A program made the position numbers and the translations under genes. From JACZUI01 sp041599115 (GTDB taxonomy: Bacteria > Actinomycetota > Acidimicrobiia > Spongiisociales > ZC4RG35): a stretch of DNA of 44,400 bases. The DNA is taken from the NCBI GenBank assembly GCA_041599115.1, contig JBFHXF010000007.1, positions 1-44,400 on the forward strand, written 5' to 3'. Positions 33,342-41,043 of this stretch are shown one piece after another (the first letter of the stretch is position 1; the number at the start of each line of letters is the position of its first letter). The notes under the pieces are model-generated. The model did not search any database and was not told where the DNA came from. It was given only the letters and a program-made list of their open reading frames with translations.

Positions 33342-35665
33342 CAAGGACGTCTCCTGATTGTTGCCGTACCGGGTTGCTTTACCACCTCAAAACGCACCGG
33401 AATCCGCTCGGCCAGCTCCCTGACGTGGGTGACGATTCCGACGGTCCGCCCCTGAACTACCAGCTCGTCCAACACAGTGGCAACCGTATCGAGTGACTCC
33501 CGATCCAAAGCGCCAAATCCCTCGTCGAGAAACACCGATTCGAGACGCGAGGCGGCTCCGGTGAGATTCGCCAGCCGGGAGGCCATCGACAAGGCCAGGG
33601 ACAACGAGACCAGAAACACCTCTCCACCCGACAGTGAGCGAGTCGTTCTCGTGAGATCCGCGTTGCGATGATCGACGACCGCGAAGCCACCCTTCTCGAC
33701 CACAAGCGAATACGCACCGGAAGACAGATCGCCGAGCAGCTGGTTGGCGCCTTCGACCAAAGCTTCGAGCGCTTCGGTCATCACCCATGCCTCGAAACTG
33801 TTGGCTTTGAGGTGCTGGCCGAGCGCCGCCGCCACGGTGCCGCGGGCCGCCTCCTCTTTGATCTGTGATCGCATCGAGGCCGCGGATTCGATGGTTCGAG
33901 ACATGTCGGCAACCAAGGTTCTCTGGGCTGCCGCGGCGAGGGCGAGAGCGGTCTCGGGGGACTCGCCGGCGGTGACGCCCAAAAGCTCCAGCCAGCCGCC
34001 GAGATCAGACTCCAGATGTTCCAGTCCCGCGCCGAGTTGCTCACGGATTTCGGTCGCAGCAGCGCCCTCGGTCTTCCACTCCGCCAGTCTTTCCAGACGC
34101 CACATATCGAAACGCCGCCAACTCTCAACTACGTCATCGGAAAGCTCGGGGGGTCCGTCCTCACCCACGATGGCGCGCTGCTGGTAGAGCGCGACTTTCA
34201 GAGCCTCAGCACTCTCAACTGTCGCGGACGCCGATACTCGAGCCTGCCGGCTCAACTCCTTCGCCGCCTCGATTCGAGTCTCCACCTGGCTCAGTTCGAT
34301 CAACAGACCTTCGAGCGCGGCCAGGGCGGTAACTACGGCTCCCTCGTCCGGGGCTTCAGACAACAGGGCTTCTTCGTCCTCGATCTGCTTGGAAATCTGC
34401 TGCTCCTGGCCACGCATCCCGGCCAGTTCGGCCACGATTGCAGCTGCTTCGCTCTCTGCGGATTCGAGGGAATCTTTGAGCTTCTCGATCTCGACAGCCT
34501 TCGGACCGGAAGCAACCGGCACCTGGTGGACTTCCTGAGCACAGACCGGGCAGAGTTCGCCCTGTCGAAGCGACCGTCGCAAATCGTGCGCCGAATGGGC
34601 AGATCTCAACTCGTCGTACCGACTGCGCAGTTCCACGATCACCCGCTCGCTCTCGGCAAGCCGCTGCGCCACCTCGTCGATCCTGAGAGCCGCTGCGGCA
34701 TCTTTGAGGGTTTTGAGATTTCGATGGGATCGGAGAAACCCTTCGAGAGCACCTTTATTCGGAGATTCATGGACCCTCGCCGATAGCTCGGTGTGTCGCG
34801 CCGCCAGATCCTCCGCCCTGGCGTTGAGATCATCCCTGGTTTCGCGCACGCGGGCGATGTCGGCCGCCAATTCCTCGAAGTCCCTCGGCGGCCCGGCTGC
34901 CTCGTATCGCGCCATTCTCTCGGTCATCACCGCCTCTTTCGCCGCCGCCTCGGCGAGAGTTCGGCGTCTGGCCCCGATCTCCGCCATTCGTTCTCCGAGC
35001 TCGCTGCGGGCGGCCTCGAGCTTCCTCAGGGCCTTCTTCGCCCTCTTGACCTCTCCGGGATCCGGAACCGCGAGCCGCTCGAGGCTGTCCGCCAGGCTCT
35101 GCTGCCGCCCCCTGGACATGGAAGCCCGCTCATTGGCGATCATCTTGATCTGCTCGAACAACCCGAGGTCGAGCAGCGCCCTCAAGAGATCCTGGCGCTC
35201 CGCGGGTGTATCCGTCAGAAACTCGGCAAACGCCCCCTGGGGGAGCACGACTGCCTTTGTGAAGTGCTCGAACCCGAGGCCGAGCAGATCTCCGACGGCC
35301 GCCGTGACCTCTTTCGACCCCGACTCGATGGTCTTCCCCTCCGATTCGAGCCGGGCTTCCGAGACCTTGGCGCCGGTTGAGGTGCGTTGCACCCGCCGTG
35401 CCACCTGATAGGCACGATCGTCGATGGAGAACTCGAAACGCACCTTGGCTGTGTCGGCCGTGGCATTGATGACGGGAGCCACGGCTGACCTGTGGCCAAG
35501 TCGGGGCACGGTGCCATAAAGGGCAAAGATGATGGCGTCGATCACCGAGGACTTACCGGATCCGGTAGCGCCTTCCAGTACAAAGAGATCCGCGTCGCGA
35601 AAATCCACCTCGGCCTTGCGTCGATAGGCGAGAAAGCCCTCGATCTCCAGGGACAGGGGCCTCAC
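33341..35665 (-). CDS. sbcC: SbcC/Rad50 ATPase
   Basis: A 774-residue SMC-like ATPase that clamps DNA ends and activates the Mre11 nuclease. Walker A GATGSGKSS lies at 32-40, followed by long coiled coils on either side of a zinc hook (C-P-V-C, Cys372 and Cys375), the signature SLSGGE and Walker B with VFLDEGFGALD near the C-terminus. It is shorter than E. coli SbcC (1048 residues) because the coiled coils are shorter, but both ATPase halves and the hook are intact. The GTG start overlaps the sbcD TGA (GTGA). It is translated between sbcD and nurA. Confidence 0.93.
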   Translation of the reverse strand: MRPLSLEIEGFLAYRRKAEVDFRDADLFVLEGATGSGKSSVIDAIIFALYGTVPRLGHRSAVAPVINATADTAKVRFEFSIDDRAYQVARRVQRTSTGAKVSEARLESEGKTIESGSKEVTAAVGDLLGLGFEHFTKAVVLPQGAFAEFLTDTPAERQDLLRALLDLGLFEQIKMIANERASMSRGRQQSLADSLERLAVPDPGEVKRAKKALRKLEAARSELGERMAEIGARRRTLAEAAAKEAVMTERMARYEAAGPPRDFEELAADIARVRETRDDLNARAEDLAARHTELSARVHESPNKGALEGFLRSHRNLKTLKDAAAALRIDEVAQRLAESERVIVELRSRYDELRSAHSAHDLRRSLRQGELCPVCAQEVHQVPVASGPKAVEIEKLKDSLESAESEAAAIVAELAGMRGQEQQISKQIEDEEALLSEAPDEGAVVTALAALEGLLIELSQVETRIEAAKELSRQARVSASATVESAEALKVALYQQRAIVGEDGPPELSDDVVESWRRFDMWRLERLAEWKTEGAAATEIREQLGAGLEHLESDLGGWLELLGVTAGESPETALALAAAAQRTLVADMSRTIESAASMRSQIKEEAARGTVAAALGQHLKANSFEAWVMTEALEALVEGANQLLGDLSSGAYSLVVEKGGFAVVDHRNADLTRTTRSLSGGEVFLVSLSLALSMASRLANLTGAASRLESVFLDEGFGALDRESLDTVATVLDELVVQGRTVGIVTHVRELAERIPVRFEVVKQPGTATIRRRP

Positions 35666-36789
35666 GGCTCGATCCCGGCTTCGATCTCATCGAACAATGC
35701 CAACACCGCGGGATCCTCAGCCCCCACTACCCCGAGATACTCGGCAAACAACTCGGAGGGTGTGCGGCCCGCCCGCTCGATCGTCTTGCGGGCACGATGG
35801 TCAACCGAAGCCCTGACCAGAACGTCGACCGCACCGGGGATGGCCTCCCGGACCTCCTCGTTCAGACCGGAGCGACCGACCTCGTCGAGGACCACCCTGA
35901 CATACGCTCCCTCGAGCTCATCGGCACGGGACAGCACCTGTTCGAGAGTTCCCTCGAGCTGTATCAGAGGAACGCCACTGGACAAGGGGACGGGACGGAC
36001 TGCTGCCGGTCGGGCAGGTTCCGCCTCCACAATCAGCACGCCCTTGGAATCGGCTCTCTCGCCAAAGTCGAGCTGAAGCAGAGAACCGCTGTACCACACC
36101 TGACTGGCTGCGGGAATGTTCTGCTGGCGATGGAGATGCCCCAGCGCCACATAGGAGAGATGTCCGGGAAACGCCTGCGCCGGAATGGCGTATCCAAAAA
36201 TGTGGGACTCGCGCTCTCCTCCTCCTGCCGTCGCACCGTAGACCGTCATGTGGCCGGCCAGCACGTTCACCGTGTCGGTGCTCATCTCGCTGGTCAGTGC
36301 AGCGATGACCTGACGTATCCGGGCCTCGTAGTCCTGGTGATGCTGGTCGGGATCCAGATTCATGATCTGGGCGACCTTCACGATCGAGCGTTGGGAGACA
36401 AATGGGAGTAACGCCAGTTTCAGGCCTATATCATCGAATCTGACGACTCCGCCTTCCTCCGGACGGAGCACCGAGGATGCGACCACGACCCTGCCCAGTT
36501 CGAGCAGCGGTGTCACTGCCTCCAGACGGTTGGCGCCATCGTGATTCCCGGCAATCACGGCCACCGGAGAGATGGTGGCGAGATCGACCAGTGCCCGATA
36601 CACCAGCTTCTCGTCCTCGGGGGATGGTGAGGACACGTCGAAGAGGTCGCCGGACACCACGGTGATATCCACCGACTCCTCACCGGCGATGGTGACAATC
36701 TCGCCAAGCACCGCTCGCTGCTCATCGCTTCGGCTTCGACCCCGGATCTTCCGGCCGACGTGCCAGTCAGAGGTGTGGAGCAGCTTCAC
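35662..36789 (-). CDS. sbcD: SbcD/Mre11 nuclease
   Basis: A 375-residue metallophosphoesterase. The motifs of Mre11 are complete: HTSDWHVGR (Asp8, His10 in the first metal site), VVSGDLFD (Asp48), AGNHDGANR, the LAGHM block near residue 180 and GHLHRQQ near 215-221. It cuts DNA ends as the partner of SbcC. Start GTG with GGGA nearby. Between herA and sbcD there are 63 bases, with a TACGAT element about 27 bases before the start that could be an internal promoter. The 3' end overlaps sbcC by four bases. Confidence 0.93.
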   Translation of the reverse strand: MKLLHTSDWHVGRKIRGRSRSDEQRAVLGEIVTIAGEESVDITVVSGDLFDVSSPSPEDEKLVYRALVDLATISPVAVIAGNHDGANRLEAVTPLLELGRVVVASSVLRPEEGGVVRFDDIGLKLALLPFVSQRSIVKVAQIMNLDPDQHHQDYEARIRQVIAALTSEMSTDTVNVLAGHMTVYGATAGGGERESHIFGYAIPAQAFPGHLSYVALGHLHRQQNIPAASQVWYSGSLLQLDFGERADSKGVLIVEAEPARPAAVRPVPLSSGVPLIQLEGTLEQVLSRADELEGAYVRVVLDEVGRSGLNEEVREAIPGAVDVLVRASVDHRARKTIERAGRTPSELFAEYLGVVGAEDPAVLALFDEIEAGIEP

Positions 36790-36852
36790 ATCTATCCCGT
36801 TGAGCCATCGACTCCGATCGTAGAGCCGCGCAGCGACAGAACCTGACTCTGC

Positions 36853-38523
36853 TCAGATGTCTTCGAAGGGGTCCTCGACCGTGCCGGCCAGACTCTGGGG
36901 GACGGCCTCGGAAGCCCGTGTTGCCCAGGCCGGGAAGGGGAACTCGATCACCAGAGGGATCGGCAACTCGGGTTGTGCGAGCAACATGGTGCCGGGTTTG
37001 AGAATGGTCGCTCTCTGACGTTGGGCTGCCGGAAGGAATCCATACTCTTCGCGGGCCGATTCGGCGGAATCGAGCCGGCCCACGACCCGGATGGACGAAT
37101 TCGCAATGATGCGACGCTCGACCTCCGATGCAGTCTGCTGGGCCCCGATGAGAATCACCCCGAGCGACCTGCCCCGCTCCGCCACGTCCAGCAGAACCTC
37201 TTTGATGGGACTGACGCCCTCACGTGGTGCATACTTGTTCAACTCGTCGAGAACAAGAAACAGAAGCTCTTCGGACTGACCGGCCAGCTCCTTTTCCTCG
37301 AAAGCGCGCCGGACCGTCACCCCCACTACGAACCTCTTGGCGCGGTCGTTGAGATTGTGGAGATCGACGACCGTCACCTGATGCCCCCTGGTGTCTATCC
37401 GGTGACGGTCGGGGCTGGCGATGTCGCCACGCACCAGACGCTCCACGTGTCTGACCGAGCCTTGAAGTCGACGTATGAATGCGTTGACCGTGCCCTGGCC
37501 GATGTGCGGCCCCGCCCAGTCGTAGCGGCTCTCCTCGTCCTGCACCTTCCGCGTGATGAGATCGACCAGATCGCGAAACGTCCTGACCGTGTCGCCCCCG
37601 ATGCGAACCGATCCCGCGTCGCCCGGATCGGCATGTCTCAGCTGGGCCATGACGTTGTAGACCACCATGGTGTACTGGGCCCGTTCGTCCTCGGCGTCGG
37701 CGAAGAGGAACAGCATCAGATCCTGGTGACAGAACTCCTCGAGCGTCCAGAAGAAGGAGGTTATGTCCGAACGGGAGCTGACGTCGGCCACCCCTTCGGC
37801 CGACCCGGCTCTGGGCGGCGCGTAGAGCCCGACCGATCCGAACGGCTGGGCAGGGAGTCCCATGACCGAGTAGGCCATTCGCCCGTCATCGTCCAGCTGC
37901 AGGTTTGGCCGGTCGATGTGCAGCAGATCCTCTCCCTTGACGTTGAAGATCAGCGCCTTGGTGTTGACGACGGCCTCACCCAGAACCGAGCAGTTGAAGA
38001 CCGAGTGAAGCAGGAAGGTCGCGTAGCTCGTTTTTGTGGCAACGCCGGATACCCCCGAAATGTTGACGTGGGCGCCGCGCTGGCCGTTGAGAAACTCGAA
38101 GTTCGCATAAAGCGGTTCACCCGCACGCGACGCACCCACCGGGAAGCGTCTCTCCATGCGATCGAAGAACAGGGCTTGATCGCGTTCATCGCCCTTGGCG
38201 CGACGTACCGGCTGACCCGGCCTCGGGGGCACGAATATCTCGGGTTCGACCCGGGTCGCGGTGACCTGGGCTGCTTCGACAACCTCGGCCGGGAGCACCC
38301 CGTCTTCTATGAGAAATACGTCCGAGTCGAATCTCGCCCCCTCGTGACGGGCCCTCACCTGGCTGACCGTGCCGAAGATCTTCACCAACTCACCGGTTGG
38401 AAGAACCCGCTCGAGGGCGACGACATCGTCGAGTTCGAGATACTCGCCTTCCGCCACCCCAACCCAGAATTGGAGGGGCGTGGCGTCAACGGTGCCCAGC
38501 ACCCGGCCCACCATGTCATCCAT
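36853..38523 (-). CDS. herA: HerA-like DNA-translocating ATPase with unusual P-loop
   Basis: A 556-residue HerA/FtsK-superfamily ATPase. An N-terminal beta-barrel-like HAS domain (about 5-95) is followed by the ATPase core. The P-loop region (157-166) reads GVSGVATKTS: Lys164 and Thr165 are kept, but the Gly before the Lys is Thr and the usual GxxGxGKS spacing is altered. Walker B is LFLVLDE (Asp426, Glu427), and the later IGAQQTASEVE and RVVGRLDS blocks match sensor and arginine-finger regions. HerA hexamers move DNA and feed NurA. It has its own -10-like box seven bases before the ATG and is divergent from the mannosylglycerate synthase gene. Confidence 0.85.
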   Translation of the reverse strand: MDDMVGRVLGTVDATPLQFWVGVAEGEYLELDDVVALERVLPTGELVKIFGTVSQVRARHEGARFDSDVFLIEDGVLPAEVVEAAQVTATRVEPEIFVPPRPGQPVRRAKGDERDQALFFDRMERRFPVGASRAGEPLYANFEFLNGQRGAHVNISGVSGVATKTSYATFLLHSVFNCSVLGEAVVNTKALIFNVKGEDLLHIDRPNLQLDDDGRMAYSVMGLPAQPFGSVGLYAPPRAGSAEGVADVSSRSDITSFFWTLEEFCHQDLMLFLFADAEDERAQYTMVVYNVMAQLRHADPGDAGSVRIGGDTVRTFRDLVDLITRKVQDEESRYDWAGPHIGQGTVNAFIRRLQGSVRHVERLVRGDIASPDRHRIDTRGHQVTVVDLHNLNDRAKRFVVGVTVRRAFEEKELAGQSEELLFLVLDELNKYAPREGVSPIKEVLLDVAERGRSLGVILIGAQQTASEVERRIIANSSIRVVGRLDSAESAREEYGFLPAAQRQRATILKPGTMLLAQPELPIPLVIEFPFPAWATRASEAVPQSLAGTVEDPFEDI

Positions 38524-38530
38524 CCAATCG

Positions 38531-38536
38531 AGAGTA
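38531..38536 (-). promoter_or_regulatory. putative -10 box (TACTCT) for the leaderless herA operon
   Basis: On the minus strand TACTCT ends seven bases before the herA ATG. The divergent mannosylglycerate synthase box lies 58 bases away, so both promoters share an 82-base region. Confidence 0.42.
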
Positions 38537-38593
38537 GACGTCGCAAGTGACGAAACGGGGGCGGGTGCAGGGAAGCTATGGAAGGACCTGCCT

Positions 38594-38599
38594 TAGGCT
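38594..38599 (+). promoter_or_regulatory. putative -10 box (TAGGCT) for leaderless mannosylglycerate synthase mRNA
   Basis: TAGGCT ends six bases before the ATG. The same hexamer at the same distance precedes the HIT protein gene at 41020. No SD sequence is seen in the six bases. Confidence 0.45.
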
Positions 38600-38605
38600 T
38601 CTCAT

Positions 38606-39748
38606 ATGAGTCTGGTCGTCTTTCCATTCAAGGATGAACCGGCCTCACTGGTTGCCGCCAACCTCGCGACGGCGGCACGGCAGGACAGAGTCGACGAGGT
38701 CTGGGCCATCGCCGCCGATGAGAAACAGCTGACCGCCGAAATGGTCGCGGCTGCACAGGACATCTCCACACAGGCCTCGACACCGGTGCGTCTCATTCTC
38801 CAGGAACGACTCGGCTCCTTTCGTCCCGGCAAGGGCGATGCCATGAACACCGCCTTGAGAAGGGCAGCCGGCCAGGGTCGTGACCGGGTCCATTTCTATG
38901 ACGCCGATATATCGAATTTCGACGGGTCGTGGATCGAAGGAGCGGAGATTGCTGCGGATCGCGGCTATGGCGTGGTGAGACACCGCTTTCCGCGCCCATC
39001 GACCGATGCCATGATTACCTGGATGATCACCCGCCCCGGGTTGGCCATCGCCTTCCCGGGCACCCTTCTTCCCAGAATCAACCAACCACTCGGCGGCGAG
39101 ATTCTGGTGACACGGGACTCGCTCGAGGCGCTCGCCGCTTCGACGGCGGTCCGGGAACGGTCCGACTGGGGCATCGATACCCTCATCACCTACCGCACTG
39201 CCATCCTCGAAGGCGGCCTCTACGAACACCATGTCGGCGATGGAAAGCGCCACGCCCTCTACGGCTCACTCGAGGAGCTGCGATTGATGATCGTGGAATG
39301 CCTCGATGCCGTTGCCTCGATCAGGGGAGCAGCCGAGCCCGACCCGGAAGCGGCTCATGGCACGGACGATCCAACGCCCACACCGCCCGATCTCGAGGGC
39401 ATCGTCGCCTACGACGTGGAGAGGTCGATCGGCCTGCTCACCAGAGGATGGAGCGAAGCCGAACTGGCGATCGCAGCAGGTCTTCCCGCGGAGATCGCAG
39501 CACCCGTGCTGCGAAACCGAATCCAGCCCAGTTTCTCATTCATGGACGAAGAAGCCTGGTTCACGACCCTCAGCCATCTCCTTATTCGATTTCGCCTCGG
39601 AGAGCCTGCTTGGGAGTCCCTGGCCTTCCGTCTGTGGCTGATCCGGGTCCTGTCCTACACCACAGGCAAGGCCTTGGCCGGATATCAGGGCGCCATGGAT
39701 TATCTCGAGTCCACCATCGCCGCGTATGAGAAGTGGAGTTCGACCTAG
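38606..39748 (+). CDS. mgs: mannosylglycerate synthase (GT78)
   Basis: A 380-residue GT-A glycosyltransferase that aligns by eye along its length with Rhodothermus marinus mannosylglycerate synthase. It shares the N-terminal MSLVVFPFK, QERLGSFRPGKGDAMNTAL, the metal motif F-Y-D-A-D-I (Asp99 and Asp101), S-T-D-A-M-I-T-W-M-I-T-R, Q-P-L-G-G-E, R-S-D-W-G-I-D-T-L and F-M-D-E near 310. It transfers mannose from GDP-mannose to D-glycerate in one step, giving alpha-mannosylglycerate, a compatible solute. The gene stands alone, opposite herA; GDP-mannose could come from ManC at 20374. This single-step enzyme is distinct from the two-step MpgS/MpgP route. Confidence 0.92.
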   Translation: MSLVVFPFKDEPASLVAANLATAARQDRVDEVWAIAADEKQLTAEMVAAAQDISTQASTPVRLILQERLGSFRPGKGDAMNTALRRAAGQGRDRVHFYDADISNFDGSWIEGAEIAADRGYGVVRHRFPRPSTDAMITWMITRPGLAIAFPGTLLPRINQPLGGEILVTRDSLEALAASTAVRERSDWGIDTLITYRTAILEGGLYEHHVGDGKRHALYGSLEELRLMIVECLDAVASIRGAAEPDPEAAHGTDDPTPTPPDLEGIVAYDVERSIGLLTRGWSEAELAIAAGLPAEIAAPVLRNRIQPSFSFMDEEAWFTTLSHLLIRFRLGEPAWESLAFRLWLIRVLSYTTGKALAGYQGAMDYLESTIAAYEKWSST

Positions 39749-39766
39749 GCCGATCCGAAGGGTCTG

Positions 39767-40597
39767 TCATCCCAGTGCGATCAGCCCGAGCGACATGAGC
39801 GTCAAGGCGAGACCGGTCACCTGCCGACCACGCAACATCTCCGAATTCACCACCCTCGCCATGAGGACGGTGACGGCCGGATAGAAAGAGGCTGAGACGG
39901 CCGCCAGGGCCAGCGAGCCTGCTCTCAAGGCGAGCAGCAAGGTGACATTGGCAGTCACATCGAAGAGCGCATTCGCGGCGACGATCAGCCGCGGCATCCG
40001 GGAAAGGCCGGAGATTCTCCAGATGCCGAGTGTGCTCAACCCGATGATGACCGCCACAGTCGCCCCTCTGGACGCGATCAATGGCAAGAGGCTCGATTCG
40101 GGACGGGTCAGCCGAATGATGACCGTGAAGCCACCGAAACCCAGACCGGCCACGAGGCCATAGAGGATGCCGGCAGCGCGGAGAGCGCTGGCGTCTGCAA
40201 TCCAGGAGCACAGGGCGATAGCGGGAAAGGCGATAGCAACTCCAACCCAAGCCCGCGCCGACTGTCGGTCGCCTTCCAGGATCCCCACCAAGACAGGGAG
40301 AATGGCCGTCATCGAGGCCGATACCGGTGCCACGACTGCCGCCTGGCCGCGACTCAGCCCTGCGAAGAGAGCGACCAGGCCGAGAACCCCGCAGGTTCCC
40401 GCCAGTCCTCCATACACGAAGTCGCTGATACGAGCTTCGCCGCCGACCGCCAGCGCCAGAAGTGAGATCAGCGGAAAACTCATGACACCCGACCAGAGGA
40501 CCACCGACGAAGCGGGAGCGCGCTTCGCCCCCTCACCGCCAAGGAAGTCGCCTACACCGTAGAGAAGCGACGAAATGCCCCCGAGGAGAACTTCCAC
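39767..40597 (-). CDS. EamA-family permease, ten helices
   Basis: A 276-residue membrane protein with about ten hydrophobic helices in two EamA repeats (roughly 1-135 and 140-275). The first helix has GVGDFLGGEGAKR, the second repeat opens with GILYGLVAGLGFGGFTVI, and the last helix is LALTLMSLGLIALG. It probably exports a small metabolite; the substrate is unknown. The GTG start follows the HIT gene stop directly (TAG then GTG with no gap), so translation is coupled. It converges with the mannosylglycerate synthase gene. Confidence 0.8.
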   Translation of the reverse strand: MEVLLGGISSLLYGVGDFLGGEGAKRAPASSVVLWSGVMSFPLISLLALAVGGEARISDFVYGGLAGTCGVLGLVALFAGLSRGQAAVVAPVSASMTAILPVLVGILEGDRQSARAWVGVAIAFPAIALCSWIADASALRAAGILYGLVAGLGFGGFTVIIRLTRPESSLLPLIASRGATVAVIIGLSTLGIWRISGLSRMPRLIVAANALFDVTANVTLLLALRAGSLALAAVSASFYPAVTVLMARVVNSEMLRGRQVTGLALTLMSLGLIALG

Positions 40598-41020
40598 CTA
40601 CTCGGAGACCCCGTCGAGTCCCGCTGACCTGAGGGCGTATCTGATCGACCCGGCGGCCTCTTCCAGTTTCTCCCTCGGTACTGACACCGCAGCATTGGAG
40701 AACGCCAGTTCCTCCTCCCGATCAAAGGGAATGACGTGCAGGTGGAGATGGGGAACCTCCAGCCCGACAGCGAGCAAAGCCACTTTGGCCGGTCGGTAGA
40801 CCTTGTCTATGGCCCGGCCGATCTCCTGGGCGACCAGAAAAAGGTGGTCGCGCAGATCGGGGGGACAATCGATCCAGTGGTCGATCTCCAGACGGGGAAC
40901 CACCAGTGTGTGACCGTCCCGCAGGGGGTTTATCGACATGAAGGCGACGCATTTGGCGTCTCGCCAGACAAAGGTGCCCGGGATCTCGCCCTCGATGATC
41001 CTGGTGAATATCGACGCCAT
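40598..41020 (-). CDS. HIT-family nucleotide hydrolase/transferase
   Basis: A 140-residue HIT protein with the histidine triad H-L-H-L-H-V-I-P near residues 91-98, in which the middle His attacks the alpha phosphate of nucleotide substrates. The N-terminal IFTRIIEGEIPG and the GHTLVVPR block are typical of Hint-type proteins that hydrolyse adenosine phosphoramidates or Ap4A. The length is normal. TAGGCT lies six bases before the ATG. It is translated with the EamA permease gene downstream. Confidence 0.9.
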   Translation of the reverse strand: MASIFTRIIEGEIPGTFVWRDAKCVAFMSINPLRDGHTLVVPRLEIDHWIDCPPDLRDHLFLVAQEIGRAIDKVYRPAKVALLAVGLEVPHLHLHVIPFDREEELAFSNAAVSVPREKLEEAAGSIRYALRSAGLDGVSE

Positions 41021-41026
41021 GATCGG

Positions 41027-41032
41027 AGCCTA
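41027..41032 (-). promoter_or_regulatory. putative -10 box (TAGGCT) for leaderless HIT-permease mRNA
   Basis: On the minus strand TAGGCT ends six bases before the HIT gene ATG, identical in sequence and distance to the box before the mannosylglycerate synthase gene. Confidence 0.45.
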
Positions 41033-41043
41033 TCGCAGCAAAC

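Noticed and set aside
36973..38550. Long plus-strand open frame of over 500 codons opposite herA
   Set aside because: It is a codon-bias shadow of herA: composition is rich in His/Arg/Asp without recognisable motifs, and the minus strand encodes a clear ATPase.
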